A DNA stretch of 51,771 bases. Source: Emmonsiellopsis sp. PD_33 (Eukaryota > Ascomycota > Eurotiomycetes > Onygenales > Ajellomycetaceae). The translations under genes and the position numbers were made by a program. This document shows positions 33,764 to 46,794 of this stretch, one piece after another (the first letter of the stretch is position 1; each line of letters opens with the position of its first letter). Location: NCBI GenBank assembly GCA_032988165.1, contig JANTQF010000247.1:1-51771 (forward strand). The letters run 5' to 3'. Below the pieces are notes generated by a model. It was given only the letters and a program-made list of their open reading frames with translations. It made no database searches and was not told where the DNA came from.

Positions 33764-35088
33764 AACGCATGCCAGTCAGCCAACGACAAAACATCTTCCA
33801 CCTTCCCACACCTCGAGCACTCCCCTTATTTCCTCCTTCCATATCCTCCCTCCTCCTTTTATTCTTATCACTACTATACGCAAAGCGTACTAGCGGCCCA
33901 TCACCTACTAGCGGACCATCCCATAGAACAAAAATGCCTATACCAAGATAGTTGCCGGGTTATCTATGGGGTAGTCCGCTCGTGCGTGGAGTACAGCATC
34001 CGCCTACGTATGAACTTCAACATCCAGCACCCACCTTCTACCAAGCAAGGAAGAAAAACTGTGCCGGACCGCAGACTTCAAGCTTCCTTCGCCCCATTTC
34101 ATGACCAAATATTTACCTTATCTATAATGCCACACATACATAACTAACGCACTACGCCGCACGATATTACGAATGGATCTATCTATTTATCAATCCATAT
34201 TTCACCACTCTCAATGATCTGAATTTCATCCTCAATCTCATCATTCATCCCTTTTTCCTAAAAATATTTTGAAATTAAGTTGGCTTTTGTATGGCGCGTG
34301 TGGCTTCCTCATTTTTTTTTTTTCGGTTCGTGAAAACCGCAATGCTATGTTACCTAAAGTTATTTTACTTGGTTAAGTCTATGTCCTTTCTCACAACTGT
34401 GCTGTTTTTCTTTTTCTTTCTTTTTTCTTTCTTCCCCTAAAAGAAACATCTTTCTTTGCGCGTTGGGTTGGGTTGGTTTGCGATTGGGGTTCATAAGGAG
34501 TAAGTACACTGAGCGAAGAATTATTTAGTGCTTTCCCCCCTTCTTTATACTAAAACCTTTGTCTTTTGATTCATTTAGTTCATTAATAGTTTATTTTTTA
34601 TTGTTATTTTAGTTGAGAACAAGGAAAGTCTATTTTAACTGTATACAAAATTATGAAATGTTCATAGTCGCTTTGCTTTCTTTACTACTGCTGCTTTATG
34701 TGAATTGAAATAATAATGTGAGAATGATAAGTGGACAAAAAAAATGGGTGTGGGGGGGGGTATTATTGTTTTATTTTGTCATTCTTGCTGTTTCTACTGG
34801 GTGGGTTACATAGGCTGGTTGTTTTATTAGTTGTTTTCCATGTTTGTGTGGTGATGGAAAAGGGGCAGCTGAATTATCAATATATAGGGTTTTTTTGCCG
34901 AGGGCAACAAAAAGGGGTAAAAGCACACCTCATCCATCCCCTTACTAAATATCAATATTTCTAGATACTTATAACATGGGAAAATATATCAAGATTAATT
35001 AATTTATACACCGAAAACCCAACATAATATATCTACAGACGACTCCTTGCCACTCTCTTCCCAGCCTCCCTCCCTCCCCGCTTCTTTA
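33764..35088. other. intergenic region between converging genes
   Basis: AT-rich, with T runs near 34312-34323 and 34410-34436 and a short G run at 34752-34759. It probably holds the 3' UTRs of the DUF2415 gene and the MFS transporter. No coding exon was seen. Confidence 0.5.
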
Positions 35089-36647
35089 TCACAAACTAAA
35101 CCGGAACCTCGCATCATCATCCCCCAGATTCTCTCCAGCAACAACTCCCCTCTTCCCCTCCTCCCTCTTCCGATTCTCCCACATCAACCCAACAGCCATC
35201 ACGGTACTCATCACCCCACAAAAAACCATCATGCCCAACGCCACCCCATACCCCGCAAAATACCTAGGCCCCAAGTCCTGCACGAACAAATTACTCGCAA
35301 TAATGCCTCCAATATTCCCAAACCCAACCTGTATCGCCAGCCCGATGGCGCGCTTATAATGCCCACTAATATTATTAGCCAACCAGACGATCGCCACCGG
35401 CTGCACGATGTAGCAGCCCGTCGTGACGAAGAAGACGGCCATGTACCGGACATTTAGCGGCAAGCCGCCCGACAGCGGGCCCTGGCAGAGGAGAATGATG
35501 TATCCGATGCTCGCGAAAAGGACGCCGAACATGATGAAGCCGTACCGGTGCTTGAGGCGGTCGGTGAAGTACGAGACGATCAATGTGACGGCGGCAGCGA
35601 CCATCCAGACGGGGATGCTCTGGACCTGAGTCTGCATGCCTGTGTAGCCGAAGGAGTTGACGATGGACGGGATGAAGAGGGCTGTCGCGTAGCCGGACAC
35701 GGTAATGCCGATGTATATCATGCTGCCGATGAGGATTTTCCAATCTGTCAATATCCGTTTCCAGGCTGTGCGGTCGAGGGTGTCCATGCGCGCGCCGTCG
35801 CTGCCGATATCTTGCGCGTTGCGCTTGTGGAGGAGTGCTTTGTCTTCTTTTGTGAGGAATCTTGCTTGATCGGGCCAGTCGGCGATGAGGAATTTAGCTG
35901 GCAACGCGAGGATGATGGAGATTAGTCCTTCGATTATGAAGATCCATCGCCAGCCGGAGTAGCCGCCTAGGCTGTGCATATGGTTTAAGCCGTAGGCGAG
36001 CAGGCCGCCAAAGGCGCCGGCGACTAAGCCAGCGACCCAGAAGAGGGAGAAGCGCTTTTGGAATTCGTGGCGCTTGTAGAACATGGCCATTAGGTATGCA
36101 CAGCCAGGGACGTAGCCGGCTTCGAAGACACCGATGAAGAAGCGACAGGCTATTAAGCCCGCGTTGTTTGTTACGAACCCTTGGCACATGCAGGAAACAC
36201 CTATATTAGGATAAGAATATATTTAGAACTCTATGGGATTTTTTGCAACTATGGTTTATTTCTGCTGAGGGGCTTTTACATACCCCAGAAGAATGTAAGG
36301 AAACTGATCCACGTCGACGGCTTGAAGTTTTTGAGGATAATATTACTCGGAATATCGAGTAATATGTATGGCACAAAGAAAACCTGCATGGCAATATTGA
36401 AATCGTTGCCGTGTAGGTTCAGTTCCTGCCTTATACCCAACACGGCAACATTTCCTAGATTTATCCTGTCGAGAAACCCGAAGACAAATATAACCCATAG
36501 AGGGATCATAAGGTGGATATCAATTTTGCGCAAGAGGGCTCGTTCTTTCTTTGGATCAAGGACTTCATTTTCGACAGGTTCCATATCTTGTTGGGCTTGG
36601 ACATCTTCGTCTGAGAATTTCTCTGCGAGGGTTGAGTCGGAGGTCAT
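35089..36647 (-). CDS. MFS transporter, ACS family (allantoate/nicotinate permease-like)
   Basis: Exons are 36284-36647 and 35089-36200, with an 83-nt intron (GTATGT donor, ATATAG acceptor), giving 491 residues. The N-terminus is cytosolic and acidic. IDIHLMIPLWVIFVFGFLDR followed by INLGNVAVLG is the hallmark of the Dal5/Tna1/Liz1-type anion:cation symporters. CRFFIGVFEAGYVPGCAYLM in transmembrane helix 4 and GYSGWRWIFIIEGLISI around helix 6 also match. About twelve hydrophobic segments are present, split by a central charged loop (residues about 230-275). Family members import nicotinic acid, allantoate, pantothenate, biotin precursors or dipeptides at the plasma membrane by proton symport. 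The substrate here cannot be read from sequence. It is divergent from the rhodopsin-domain gene. Confidence 0.92.
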
Positions 36648-38267
36648 GATGGTGAGGTCTGGTGCCTCGGGGACTTCAATACGGAACCAATTGATCTTCG
36701 TTCACCCGTATAATGTGCTGACAGGGCTTAGGAATGCTATATGCTCCCATAAAACAGAATATAAAGCGTGGTGAACTGGCGAGAGACCCTAAGGGGGCGG
36801 CGAGGGGGAGGAGAAAGAACGAGCGGGGAAGAATTGAAAACGAGAAGAAAGTAAAACAGTCCGGAAATCAGGGAAAAAAGAAAGCAACTGCCATCGGGTT
36901 GACTTGAACACGGGCCATCACTCTAAAGGGATTATGGTCCGAATCTTTATGTAGATGAGGCCTGGGGGGCATTAGTCTCTGAAACCCTGCTGCCGAGTGG
37001 AAATGAACTCCCCGGCATGGGACGAAAGAAACTTGACTGCTGCGTGTATATCTGTACGCGCGGTCGTCAAGGGATGGCGGGAACCAGTCCGATGTGTTAA
37101 ACCACAGACAGGGACATCTTAGTAGTGTTGCGGTCACCTATATCCCTGAGACGATGAACCCTGCTCCTAAAGATGCGAAAAATAAGCGACGCAACCCGTG
37201 TCGAAACTAGCAGATCAGCATCGGGGTCCGATCGCCTCACAGGGAGGCCTTTACACAGAAGATAAGAAAACTTTTGGCTGTGTAATTTGGCCAGTTAGCG
37301 CGGCCATGGAACAGGGGACAAAATCCTCGAACAAGCCTTTGGCGCGGGTAGTAGTAATGGCGGCCATGGCTTGGCGGAGCAGAACCACTAGAGTTAGCAT
37401 AGAGTTCTTATTCTGATGTGATAATAGTGCTCTATCGTTGCACGGAGACAAGTGGAGGCGGTGATTGAGATTTAGATCAAGAAGATCGCGAAGATGTCAG
37501 AATTGCCTCATCGGGACATGGTGGATGTCGCTGGGATTCACGTGACTCGGCGTCGACCTTGGTGACTTGGCTCATCGGACATCAACTTGACAACTTGAAG
37601 TTATCAACTTCGGCCCTCAGTCCCTCAAATTCCACAAAGCTACAACTGCTACGTTACAAACTTTGCGAAACAGGTACCTCATTGCTATCCTTGCTGCGTT
37701 GTTCAAGGGCACTTGCAATGCATGTAACGATGCAACCCTATCCCCTCGCATTGACTGCCCCCTCCAACCATATAACAGGGATCGTGTCGAATCGGGCAAG
37801 CCAAATCTGAGATGGAACAATTTGACGCTCAGTCCCGGCCTAGAACTCGCTTGGCTTTTGCGCGCTGCTGATATATATGAAGTGAAGGAGGGATTCATTG
37901 CTATCCCTGCCCGGCCCCTTCTCGAGCGCAATCATACTACTCCTGGTATACTTATCCCATGGAGGGCTCGGAACTCTCCTTCAGTCCATGCACGGGCTTT
38001 GGGCATACTGGGGATGTGATATCCCTCCAGGCGGCCATGTCCTTTTGGGTGACGGGACTGGGAGAGTGAACTGGGGACATGGAAGGGGATGTTCGGAGAA
38101 GACACGATTCTTTTGTACCTCTCCGAAGCGACCCATGCGAAGTGGAGTGAAGCTTCCGGAGCCCCTTCGCATCTTGATTTCCCCTATATTCTCTACAATT
38201 CCCCACGGCTGTTCTCCTTAAGGAATCTGTACAAAACAATGTTTAGTGGGAACTAGGAGTTCTTGTC
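36648..38267. other. divergent intergenic region, 1.6 kb
   Basis: This region lies between the MFS gene (-) and the rhodopsin-domain gene (+). No exon with a recognisable product was seen. Near 36900-36915 the minus strand has a GTTCAAGTC motif like a tRNA B box, but no complete cloverleaf could be folded (see rejected items). Several 80-120-codon frames on both strands are judged to be chance. Confidence 0.45.
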
Positions 38268-39626
38268 ATGCCTCTCTTCAGCCATTACGGAGATGTCCCA
38301 GACATCTCATACCAGCTGAGCTACCCCTCGCTTGTTTTGTCAATTGTTACTCCGTTGTTTGTGGCTGCCAGATTTGTTGGCCGCCTTTACTTCTCTGGAC
38401 GCATTGGCCCCGATGACTGGGCAATTCTAGCCGCTTTGGTATGTGTGATTCTGTTACCGTTCTCCTTATAGCTGATAACCGCCTTGTTTTAACCGATAGG
38501 CTTGCTAAATTTAGCCAATAGGTGTTTGCAGAAGTAGTCTCTATACAAATGATCATTGGTAAATTTCTTCATGCAACCGTCAATGTCGTACTTTTGCTGA
38601 CTGATAGATATAGTCTGCGGATTGGCCTTTGGCAAGCATACGGATGATGTTCCACCACTGGTGGTTGCCAGAACGCTGAAGGCGAGAGATGAACGGAGAA
38701 CAGTGTCTCCCTGGGATCCTTTACACTATGAAGGATCTAATGCTGGTTTAGATTTATTTCGTTGCCCAAATCTTGTATAAGGTCAGTATTGGTCTCACAA
38801 AGATCAGCATCCTCCTTCTATATCGAAGGATATTCATACGTCAATGGTTTTTGGCCACCTGCTCTATTTTAACCGGGATCATCATTGCATTTACCACTGC
38901 CACCGTTTTTGCCAGCATATTCCAATGCACACCTATCGAGTACGCCTTTAAAAAGAAACTTCCTGGCGGCGGAACCTATATCAGCTTTGCCGCGTTTTGG
39001 TATGCCAATGCGACTTTCAATATTCTAAGCGATCTCGTTCTCATCGCTCTCCCTGCCCCGGTTATTAGCACTCTTCAACTTCCTAGGAAATCCAAAATTG
39101 CCCTTTGTGGCATCTTCGCAGTTGGGATATTGTAAGTACACATTTCTTCTTACTCCTGTCTTGATCAGTGTATGCTAAGGGACATCAACAAAGTGTGTGC
39201 ATTACCTCTGTTCTCCGCATTACCACCCTTGACATAGCCACATCATATCTCGATATACCTTGGAATAGCATCGGTTCCTCTATGTGGACCGTGATCGAGT
39301 CCAATCTGGGAATCATTTGCGCCTGTCTACCGGCACTTGCAAGGCCAATTTCGCGTATTTCCCCAACGATCCTTGGTAAATATCACCTTAGTGGTCACGC
39401 AAGGGGCACAAGTGGCAACGGGAGCAAACAAACCACCAACCATATGATAAATGAGTCGACAAACAGGACGGCAAGCTGGAAAAGGGTGCGTGACGAGACC
39501 CTCAGCTCCGGGGAGTGGCAAATGGACGATTATTCGCACAGCAGCCAAGAGAGGATCGTGAGGACTAGAGAATTTATCGTGCGGTATGGGATGCGAAGTG
39601 AAGCCAGTGATAGACAGTCGAGCTGA
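38268..39626 (+). CDS. fungal rhodopsin-domain (SAT4-like) seven-helix membrane protein
   Basis: Exons are 38268-38438, 38522-38558, 38614-38681, 38752-39131 and 39194-39626, giving 362 residues. Features of the fungal rhodopsin-domain family: FVGRLYFSGRIGPDDWAILA near 38-57, a short extracellular segment with GLAFGKHTDD, QILYKVSIGLTKISILLLYR near 98-117, FQCTPIEYAF with the conserved Cys, FWYANATFNILSDLVLIALP near 172-191, and SSMWTVIESNLGIICACLPA near 257-276. Seven hydrophobic helices are followed by a polar, Ser/Arg-rich tail. The family includes GPCR-like proteins (Pth11 relatives) and many uncharacterised members, so no ligand is proposed. The third intron (38682-38751) appears to start with GC instead of GT. 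The junction is set by the family pattern LK-[IWY]-x-[FY]-x-A-[QE]-I-L-Y. Confidence 0.85.
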
Positions 39627-39927
39627 GCCAGCCGGAAGGGACGAAAGAATACCGGATTGCTCTTTCCTGACTATCTGGACCTGCTTTTCATACTGGTAAC
39701 CAAAATGGAAGTCGCGATAGGGCTTCGGTTTCTATCGTTGCGCTGCTTCCTTCCATATTTCGCTTCCACGACGCCGCCTCGATTCATTCTTGACATACCC
39801 ATATTTACGGATTGTTATATCTCTAGACACGGCATGGATTTGCCATTTCGTGTTGCTTCCTAGTCGATATTGACCATCCTTATACATAACGAACTTGTCA
39901 CCTTCCAATTTCCGTATGCTTTAAACG
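39627..39927. other. short intergenic region
   Basis: About 300 bp between two genes on the same strand. It should hold the promoter of the Pns1-like gene. Nothing else was recognised. Confidence 0.5.
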
Positions 39928-41606
39928 ATGTCCGACTATTCACCAGAACCCGATCCCGACTGGTACGATGCGGATACATCATCGTCTGCTTCCGAAACAC
40001 ATACTCAGCAGTCTTCTGCACAGACCGTGATTAGTCCCACCGATGAAACTCTGGTGTTGAATGGCGGGTGGTTCAGACGATTCTTCCAGCGATCCTCGAC
40101 CCAACTAAATACCGAACCCCGGGCACTACAGTTTGAAGAAGCGTTCGGGATCGAGAATCCGCAATATCATGACGCGTGGGCGGGAGCATTAGTTAGCTTT
40201 CCCCCACTTCCTTACTGGTTTGGCTATTAATCTCTCCTAACTCCCTTTATTTTGCTCAGTTCCTTATTACCGTCGCCGGATTTGCTGCCCTCTCCGGCGT
40301 GGTGATGGATAGATACGCGCGCGGCAAGGATTTCCAGGGTCATGGGGTCAATGATGCCACGAATACGATCGCGCTGGATTTAAACACCATATCCCTGATT
40401 ACCTTCATCGTTCCTGTTTCGCTTTCGTGCTCAACGATATTTTTCCAACTGTTCCTATTCTTCTCGGAAAAATTTATTTGGGTTGCTGGGATCCTAAACG
40501 TTGCCTTTGGACTAGGAACGGGTTTATTTTATCTTGCAAGGAAGCAGTGGGCAGGTGGTGGCACTTTTCTCGGCTTTGGCCTCTTTGCCTTGGTATATTT
40601 CATGAGTTGGATACCACGCATCCCCTATAGCTCAGTATTGCTTCGAACATCTGCCACGGTTAATCGACGACACATGGCTGTCACCCCGTTTACTCTAATC
40701 GGAGGGTTTCTCGTTACCATCTTTATGATGCTATTTTCTGTGACTCTTATTACCGCCTACGTCGCATTCGAGCCAAACAAACAAAGGTCCAATTCCTTGT
40801 GTGCAGTCAACGGATGCAGCCCCAAGATCGCGGTATTACTGACGTCGTTCATTACGTTTGCGGGCTATTGGATTACCGAATGGATGAAAAATACCATTCA
40901 TACTACAGTGGCCGGAGTCTTCGGGTCGTGGTACTACCATGGCGGCAATTCGACAAACATGCCGAAGGCACCTATAAGAGGTGCATTGAAACGCTCGTTG
41001 ACTTACTCCTTTGGAAGCATATGTTTGGGCAGCCTACTCGTCCCCCCAGTCAATATGTTACGGCAGCTGTGCTCCATTAGCAAACACGAAAGAACATCCC
41101 GTACCAATATCATCGGTGCCGTCGGGAGCCGAGTTTTGAGAGGAGTTATGGACTCTCTTCGATGCGTAATTCGGTACTTCAATCGATACGCGTTTTGCCA
41201 CATCGCACTTTATGGAGATGCGTACGTTCCCTCAGCCAAAGCCACCTGGCAAACTATGGAAGACCGTGGGATTGACGCTCTCGTAAACGACAGCTTGGTT
41301 GGTGCGGCACTGAGTATGGGTTCGCTCTTTGTTGCCTACTTTTCCGCCTTCCTGTCGTACGTCTACCTGCAGTACACCTCCCCGGACTACAACAACCATG
41401 GACAATTTACGAGCCCAGTTATGGCGTACGCATTTATTTGTGGATTCCAAATTTCCAAGGTCTTTATGGCCCCAGTGAGTAGCGGCGTGGACTCACTGTT
41501 CGTGTCGATCGCGCGGGATCCCGATGTTTTGTTATCTGCGCATCCTGACCTTTGGGAATCATTGCTTGTTGTTTATCCCCGGGCAGAATATGTTCTTCAG
41601 GCATGA
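39928..41606 (+). CDS. PNS1: Pns1/choline-transporter-like (CTL/SLC44) protein
   Basis: Exons are 39928-40191 and 40260-41606, with a 68-nt intron (GTTAGC donor, GCTCAG acceptor), giving 536 residues, close to yeast Pns1 (539). A polar, acidic N-terminus is followed by ten or more hydrophobic helices. CTL-family hallmarks include FQEAFxI-like LQFEEAFGIENPQYHDAWAG near 70-89, TTVAGVFGSWYYHGG near 288-302, the GSICLGSLLVPPVNMLRQL segment near 323-341, and FNRYAFCHIALYGDAYVPSA near 379-398. Relatives are plasma-membrane proteins. Choline transport is shown for some animal members but the substrate of fungal Pns1 is unsettled. Confidence 0.9.
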
Positions 41607-42509
41607 TCCTTTGCCGGTCTCTGGTTACATAAAAGAATCCTCTAGAACTACTATTGTGGCAGCGAGTGCTCATCTTTTTGGCCTATAGCCATGAGACATT
41701 CGTTTTGTTTTGATATTGTTGTTGTGCCATTGTATACTGGCCCTTTTATGTTATAGAATGCTTTCCCGGAAGTCGAAATGATCAATATTTTTAATAAATT
41801 GTTTCCTTTTTGAATATACATAAAACCTAGGACTGTCCACTAATTCGAGATTAATATGTTATCAGGGGTCCATACTATCCAGAAACCGGAATATCGGCCT
41901 CGATAATTTACTTGAAATATATTTATTGTCTTTTCATCCTTGTATAAATCACAGCTTTGGGCTAGGAAGTTGGAGAATGGACAATCCTATGGATACTGAG
42001 CTGGATAAATGCAATGTTTGGACCGATAAAGGCAATATGCGCCTTCAAGATAAGCGCGTCCGCGTCTAAAATAAGGTTTCGGGAGCTAAGCGCGAGCTCA
42101 AAGTGCTTAGTCAACACTCGAAACTCAAAATGACGGCCTAAATCACATGACACATCGGCTTCTTGGAAGGTTGTCTGATATGTTGCAAACAAGCTGGTTG
42201 TACGAACGGAATCGTTGAATTGCCCAGGGGTATAGCTTTCTTACATATTCACTTTCTTTTGTTGTGAATACTCTCGGGACATTGCTTTTTTTTTGAGAAG
42301 CAGAAGAATAGGACGAAAGTCGGTTCCATTTTCATACCCCGCCATGCTCGCAGGCGGGTACAGACAGCAAGCAACAAAAACAGAACAGTACCATTCTATT
42401 TGAGACACAAGTTCTCCTGATCATACCTGGCATGGTACAACCCAGCTTTTAATCGCTTCGTGTCAACGTTTTCGTACACTTCTCTTGTGTTTCAAGCCGG
42501 ATTCACGCC
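41607..42509. other. intergenic region
   Basis: About 0.9 kb between two plus-strand genes. It should hold the 3' UTR of the Pns1-like gene and the promoter of SKI2. A T run lies near 42286-42294. No exon was seen. Confidence 0.5.
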
Positions 42510-45500
42510 ATGGCGGAAGACCCAGGTCTGGCAGATGCCGTTCAGCAGGTTCATGCTGCCGCTAGCAAGCTGGACAGCGACGGTGAATTGGATGTTTGGA
42601 TCGATGGAGCGGGTGGGAAAGATGGAGGGGGGGACGCTGGAGTGGAACCACGACCACGGTCTCGCCCGCGAACGCGAGAAGTGCTGTCGGATGAAGACTT
42701 GAAGGCCGAGTTGGAGAGGGAGTTTTTGAACCCCTCGGCGCGGTTTAGCACGCAGTGGTTGAATAAGTTACAGCAGTATGTTCCTAGGCCTTGGACTATT
42801 TTATATTTATTTGTATAGAGGCTCCTCGCTTGAGTTGGATTTATTGCTGATGACCCTTCTTAATCCAGGCGCTGGGAAGTCCCCGTTGATTACTCCGGTC
42901 TCTTTGAACTGGCACCCCCTCAAACCCGCACTATCATCCGATTCACCCGGGAAGGCCTGGAGGGCCGTGTTACTGGGTATCGTGAAGTGACTGTCCCCGC
43001 CAGCAGCGCGACCGCGAAAAACTCAACGTCGTTGCTTCGGCGACCTGCTGGTCGAGCTGATTTTGTGCGAGGTGCTGCTGGATTCTTCCCATTTGCACCG
43101 GGCGGATTGGAGGGCGTCGAGGCCATTGCCGAGCTCGAAGAAAATCAGGCTGACGATCGCCAGGCTCCTGGGGCTGCTGGTAAGTCTTCGTCTGGACTAG
43201 ACCGGATCATCAATTTTGGGGTCGAGGGTGGATTGCTGGAGGTTCCGCCGGGGTTTGCTAGAGGGTTGAAGTTTGAGAAGGCGAAGACGAAGGATGATGA
43301 GAAGGATGTGGAGGATGTAGAGAATACGTTGGAGCGGGAAGAGGGGGATATTGATCAGGCGGAGCAAGAAGCTACTCCGGGAGTGGATAAGAATCTCGAA
43401 GCAACTCAAGATCTCGAAGATGCGTTGCCCAGTGATGATGAGGAGGAGGATATCGACTCTTTACTTCCCGTTGAATATCCGGCTTTAGAGCCAAGGGGAA
43501 CACTTCTGGCGCCAACGACGAAAAAAGGAGGCAGAGAATGGGCTCACGTCGTCGATATCAACAAGGAGATTACGAACTTTTACGACTTGGTACCGGATAT
43601 GGCGAGAGAGTGGCCATTTGAGCTGGATACCTTTCAAAAGGAGGCAGTCTATCATCTAGAGAATGGGGATTCTGTCTTTGTCGCCGCGCACACATCTGCT
43701 GGAAAAACGGTTGTGGCGGAATACGCAATTGCACTTGCTGCCAAACACATGACTAAAGCCATCTATACGTCCCCGATCAAGGCCTTGAGTAACCAAAAGT
43801 TCCGCGATTTCAAAAATGCATTTGAAGACGTGGGTATTTTGACGGGAGATGTGCAGATTAACCCCGAAGCAAGCTGTTTAATTATGACAACGGAAATTTT
43901 AAGGAGTATGTTGTATCGCGGGGCGGATCTGATCCGCGACGTGGAGTTTGTTATTTTCGACGAAGTGCATTATGTAAACGACCTGGAACGCGGGGTGGTG
44001 TGGGAGGAAGTCATAATTATGCTTCCAGAACATGTCACTCTCATTCTCCTCTCCGCTACGGTTCCGAATACATACGAATTTGCATCTTGGGTCGGACGGA
44101 CTAAGAAGAAAGATATTTACGTTATTTCGACTCCCAAGCGTCCGGTACCGTTGGAACATTACCTATGGGCCGACAAGAGCATGCACAAAATCGTCGACTC
44201 CAACAAAAACTTCATCGAAAAGGGTTGGAAGAAAGCAGACGACATCATGTCGGGACGAGACAAAGCCCGTGCCCAGAAAGCTGCAGAAGCTCAGGCTAAC
44301 ACTAGGGGTGGTGGGCATCCGGGTGACAGAGGCCGTGGGGGGGGCCAACGTGGCAACCAACGAGGAGGCGGGCCCCAGCGTGGAGGTGGCCAACAAAGAG
44401 GGGGTACACAACAGCGAGGAAGAGGCCAACCTGCATCTCGTGGAACGGGCAATATCGCCAGGACCGGTCGAGGCGGTGGACGAACCACGGCTGCACAGGA
44501 CCGAAACATCTGGGTCCATCTTGTGCAACATCTGCGCAAAGAAAACCTGCTGCCAGCGTGCGTATTTGTCTTTTCTAAGAAAAGATGCGAGGAGAATGCC
44601 GATTCCTTGTCCAACCAGGACTTCTGCACTGCGTCAGAAAAGAGCGCTATCCATATGATTATTGAAAAATCACTTGCTAGGCTGAAGCCTGAGGATAGGG
44701 GGCTGCCGCAAATCCGAAGGTTGAGGGAACTGCTGAGTAGAGGTGTTGGTGTCCACCATGGCGGGCTTTTGCCTATCATCAAGGAAATTGTCGAAATATT
44801 ATTCGCAAAGACCTTGGTAAAGGTACTATTTGCGACGGAAACTTTTGCTATGGGTTTGAACTTACCGACCAGAACTGTGGTATTTTCTGGCTTCCGAAAA
44901 CACGATGGACGATCATTCCGGGACTTGCTTCCGGGCGAATATACCCAGATGGCAGGCCGTGCAGGACGTCGTGGTCTCGACACCGTCGGATCCGTCATTA
45001 TTGTCTCTGTCGGGAAAGATGAAGCGCCACCGGCCGGAACCCTACGCCATATGATCCTCGGCGATCCGACCAAGCTTCGATCGCAGTTTCGACTCACATA
45101 CAACATGATTTTAAATCTACTACGGGTCGAGGCCCTAAAAATCGAGGAGATGATCAAGCGAAGTTTCAGCGAGAATGCCACACAGGCCCTTTTGCCCGAG
45201 CATCAGAAACAAGTACAATTGTCCGAAGCGAGTCTTGAAAAAATAAAACGGGAGCCTTGCCCTATTTGCGATGTTGACATGGAAGCTTGTCACCAAGCTG
45301 CCGTTGAATACCAGCGCTTGACGGCTCAGCTACATCTTAGCCTTCTTGCATCCCCAGTTGGGCGCCGGTTGTTTTCGGCAAAGAGATTGGTTGTGTTTAA
45401 AAAGGTGAGTGAGAGAATTGAATCCTAATTTATGGACCTTCTACTAATAGGTACTCATGGCGCAGAATGGCATTAGGACGGTTGGTATGCTCGTCCGTGA

Positions 45501-46794
45501 AGGAATGGCGCCGGGACCTGGCAATACCTTGCAGGTCTTTGAATTTGGCCCAGTCCAGGCGACCCGCCAACCCAGCGATATTCTCCCTTGCTTGCCAGTA
45601 TTTCGACATTTATTTTCGCCACTATCGTCCGATCCGCAACAGATGGTGCTAAAGACTTACAAGATTCCGCTTGAAGATCTCGAATGCGTCACAGCCACGG
45701 TCGTAAAGATTGGAGGGCCAACTTGGTATCTCAATATTAAGAAAGGTAAATTATTTTACGCCATACTGTTTTTCGAGTAATCCTAACTTCTTACAGAGGC
45801 GTTAAAGGTTGCGGCTAAGGAACTGGTTCCCATCTGCTCCTCCTGGACTACTAGCACGTGGGAGGAATTGGAGTGGGATCGCGTCAAGGAACTTCAAGTG
45901 CGGGAGCTGTTAAACGAACGACAAACTCAGATTGCCATTGCCCAGTCAAGCGAGTGCTTGCAGTGCCCCCAATTCCTAAAACATGTAAGTTGGAAGCATG
46001 GTTCCTGTTTTGCAGGGATTGGTTGGATTGGTAACTAATGCTTGGATAGTTTGAGATGCAACATGACGAATGGCAGGTGAAGGAAAATATCTCGCAATTA
46101 AAACAATTAATGTCGGATCAAAACCTTCAGCTCCTGCCAGACTACGAGCAGCGGACCTTGGTGCTGAAAGATCTTGGGTTTATCGACGACGCTTGTCGAG
46201 TCCAGTTGAAGGGAAAGGTTGCTTGCGAGGTTTGTTGTTTTAGTATCCTAGTATTAATGTGGGGCGACTCGACTGACAAGCCATGTGGTATAGATCCATT
46301 CAGCAGATGAACTGGTCCTGACGGAATTGATCCTGGAAAACGTGCTCGCAGAATACGAACCCGAAGAGATCGTGGCTCTACTATCAGCCTTTGTTTTCCA
46401 AGAGAAGACGGAGAGCACACCAACGCTGACACCACGGCTAGAAAAGGGCAAGGAGACCATTATCAAGATCTCAGAGAAGGTAAACGATTTCCAGATCCAG
46501 CACCAGGTCATCCTATCCAGCGAGGACTCCAACGATTTCGCCAGCAAGCCGCGGTTTAGCCTGGTGGAAGTGGTGTACGAATGGGCGCGTGGGATGTCCT
46601 TCAACCGGATTACAGACCTGACCGATGTCATGGAGGGCACGATCGTCCGTGTAATCACGCGGCTGGATGAAACATGTCGGGAGGTCAAGAGCGCGGCGAA
46701 ACTCGTGGGCGACCCGACGCTGTATAGCAAGATGCAGCAGGCCCAGGAGCTGATCAAGCGGGACGTAATCTTTGCGGCCTCGCTGTACATGTAA
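42510..46794 (+). CDS. SKI2: Ski2 RNA helicase of the Ski complex
   Basis: Exons are 42510-42775, 42869-45404, 45451-45745, 45797-45984, 46050-46229 and 46294-46794, giving 1321 residues (yeast Ski2 is 1287). The Ski complex feeds mRNA 3'-to-5' into the cytoplasmic exosome. DExH-box helicase motifs: FELDTFQKEAVYHLENGDSV near 339-358, motif I AAHTSAGKT near 361-369, motif II DEVH at 453-456, SAT at 484-486 and motif VI QMAGRAGRRGLD near 782-793. An RGG-rich stretch (about 568-628) sits in the insertion between the two RecA domains. Downstream are CPICDVDMEAC near the start of the arch/stalk, the beta-barrel, and the C-terminal winged and ratchet helices (LVEVVYEWARGMSFNRITDL, DEREVK-like tail). 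DEVH and the long acidic N-terminus favour Ski2 over the nuclear paralogue Mtr4. Confidence 0.95.

Noticed and set aside
36890..37115. tRNA-like signals on the minus strand (GTTCAAGTC B-box-like, GGTTTAACACATCGG A-box-like)
   Set aside because: The two motifs are about 185 bp apart, and the T-stem next to GTTCAAGTC does not pair. No cloverleaf could be built.
43181..43200. GTAAGT-like intron start inside the second SKI2 exon
   Set aside because: The reading frame runs through without a stop and the sequence on both sides reads as Ski2 N-terminal protein, so no intron is needed.
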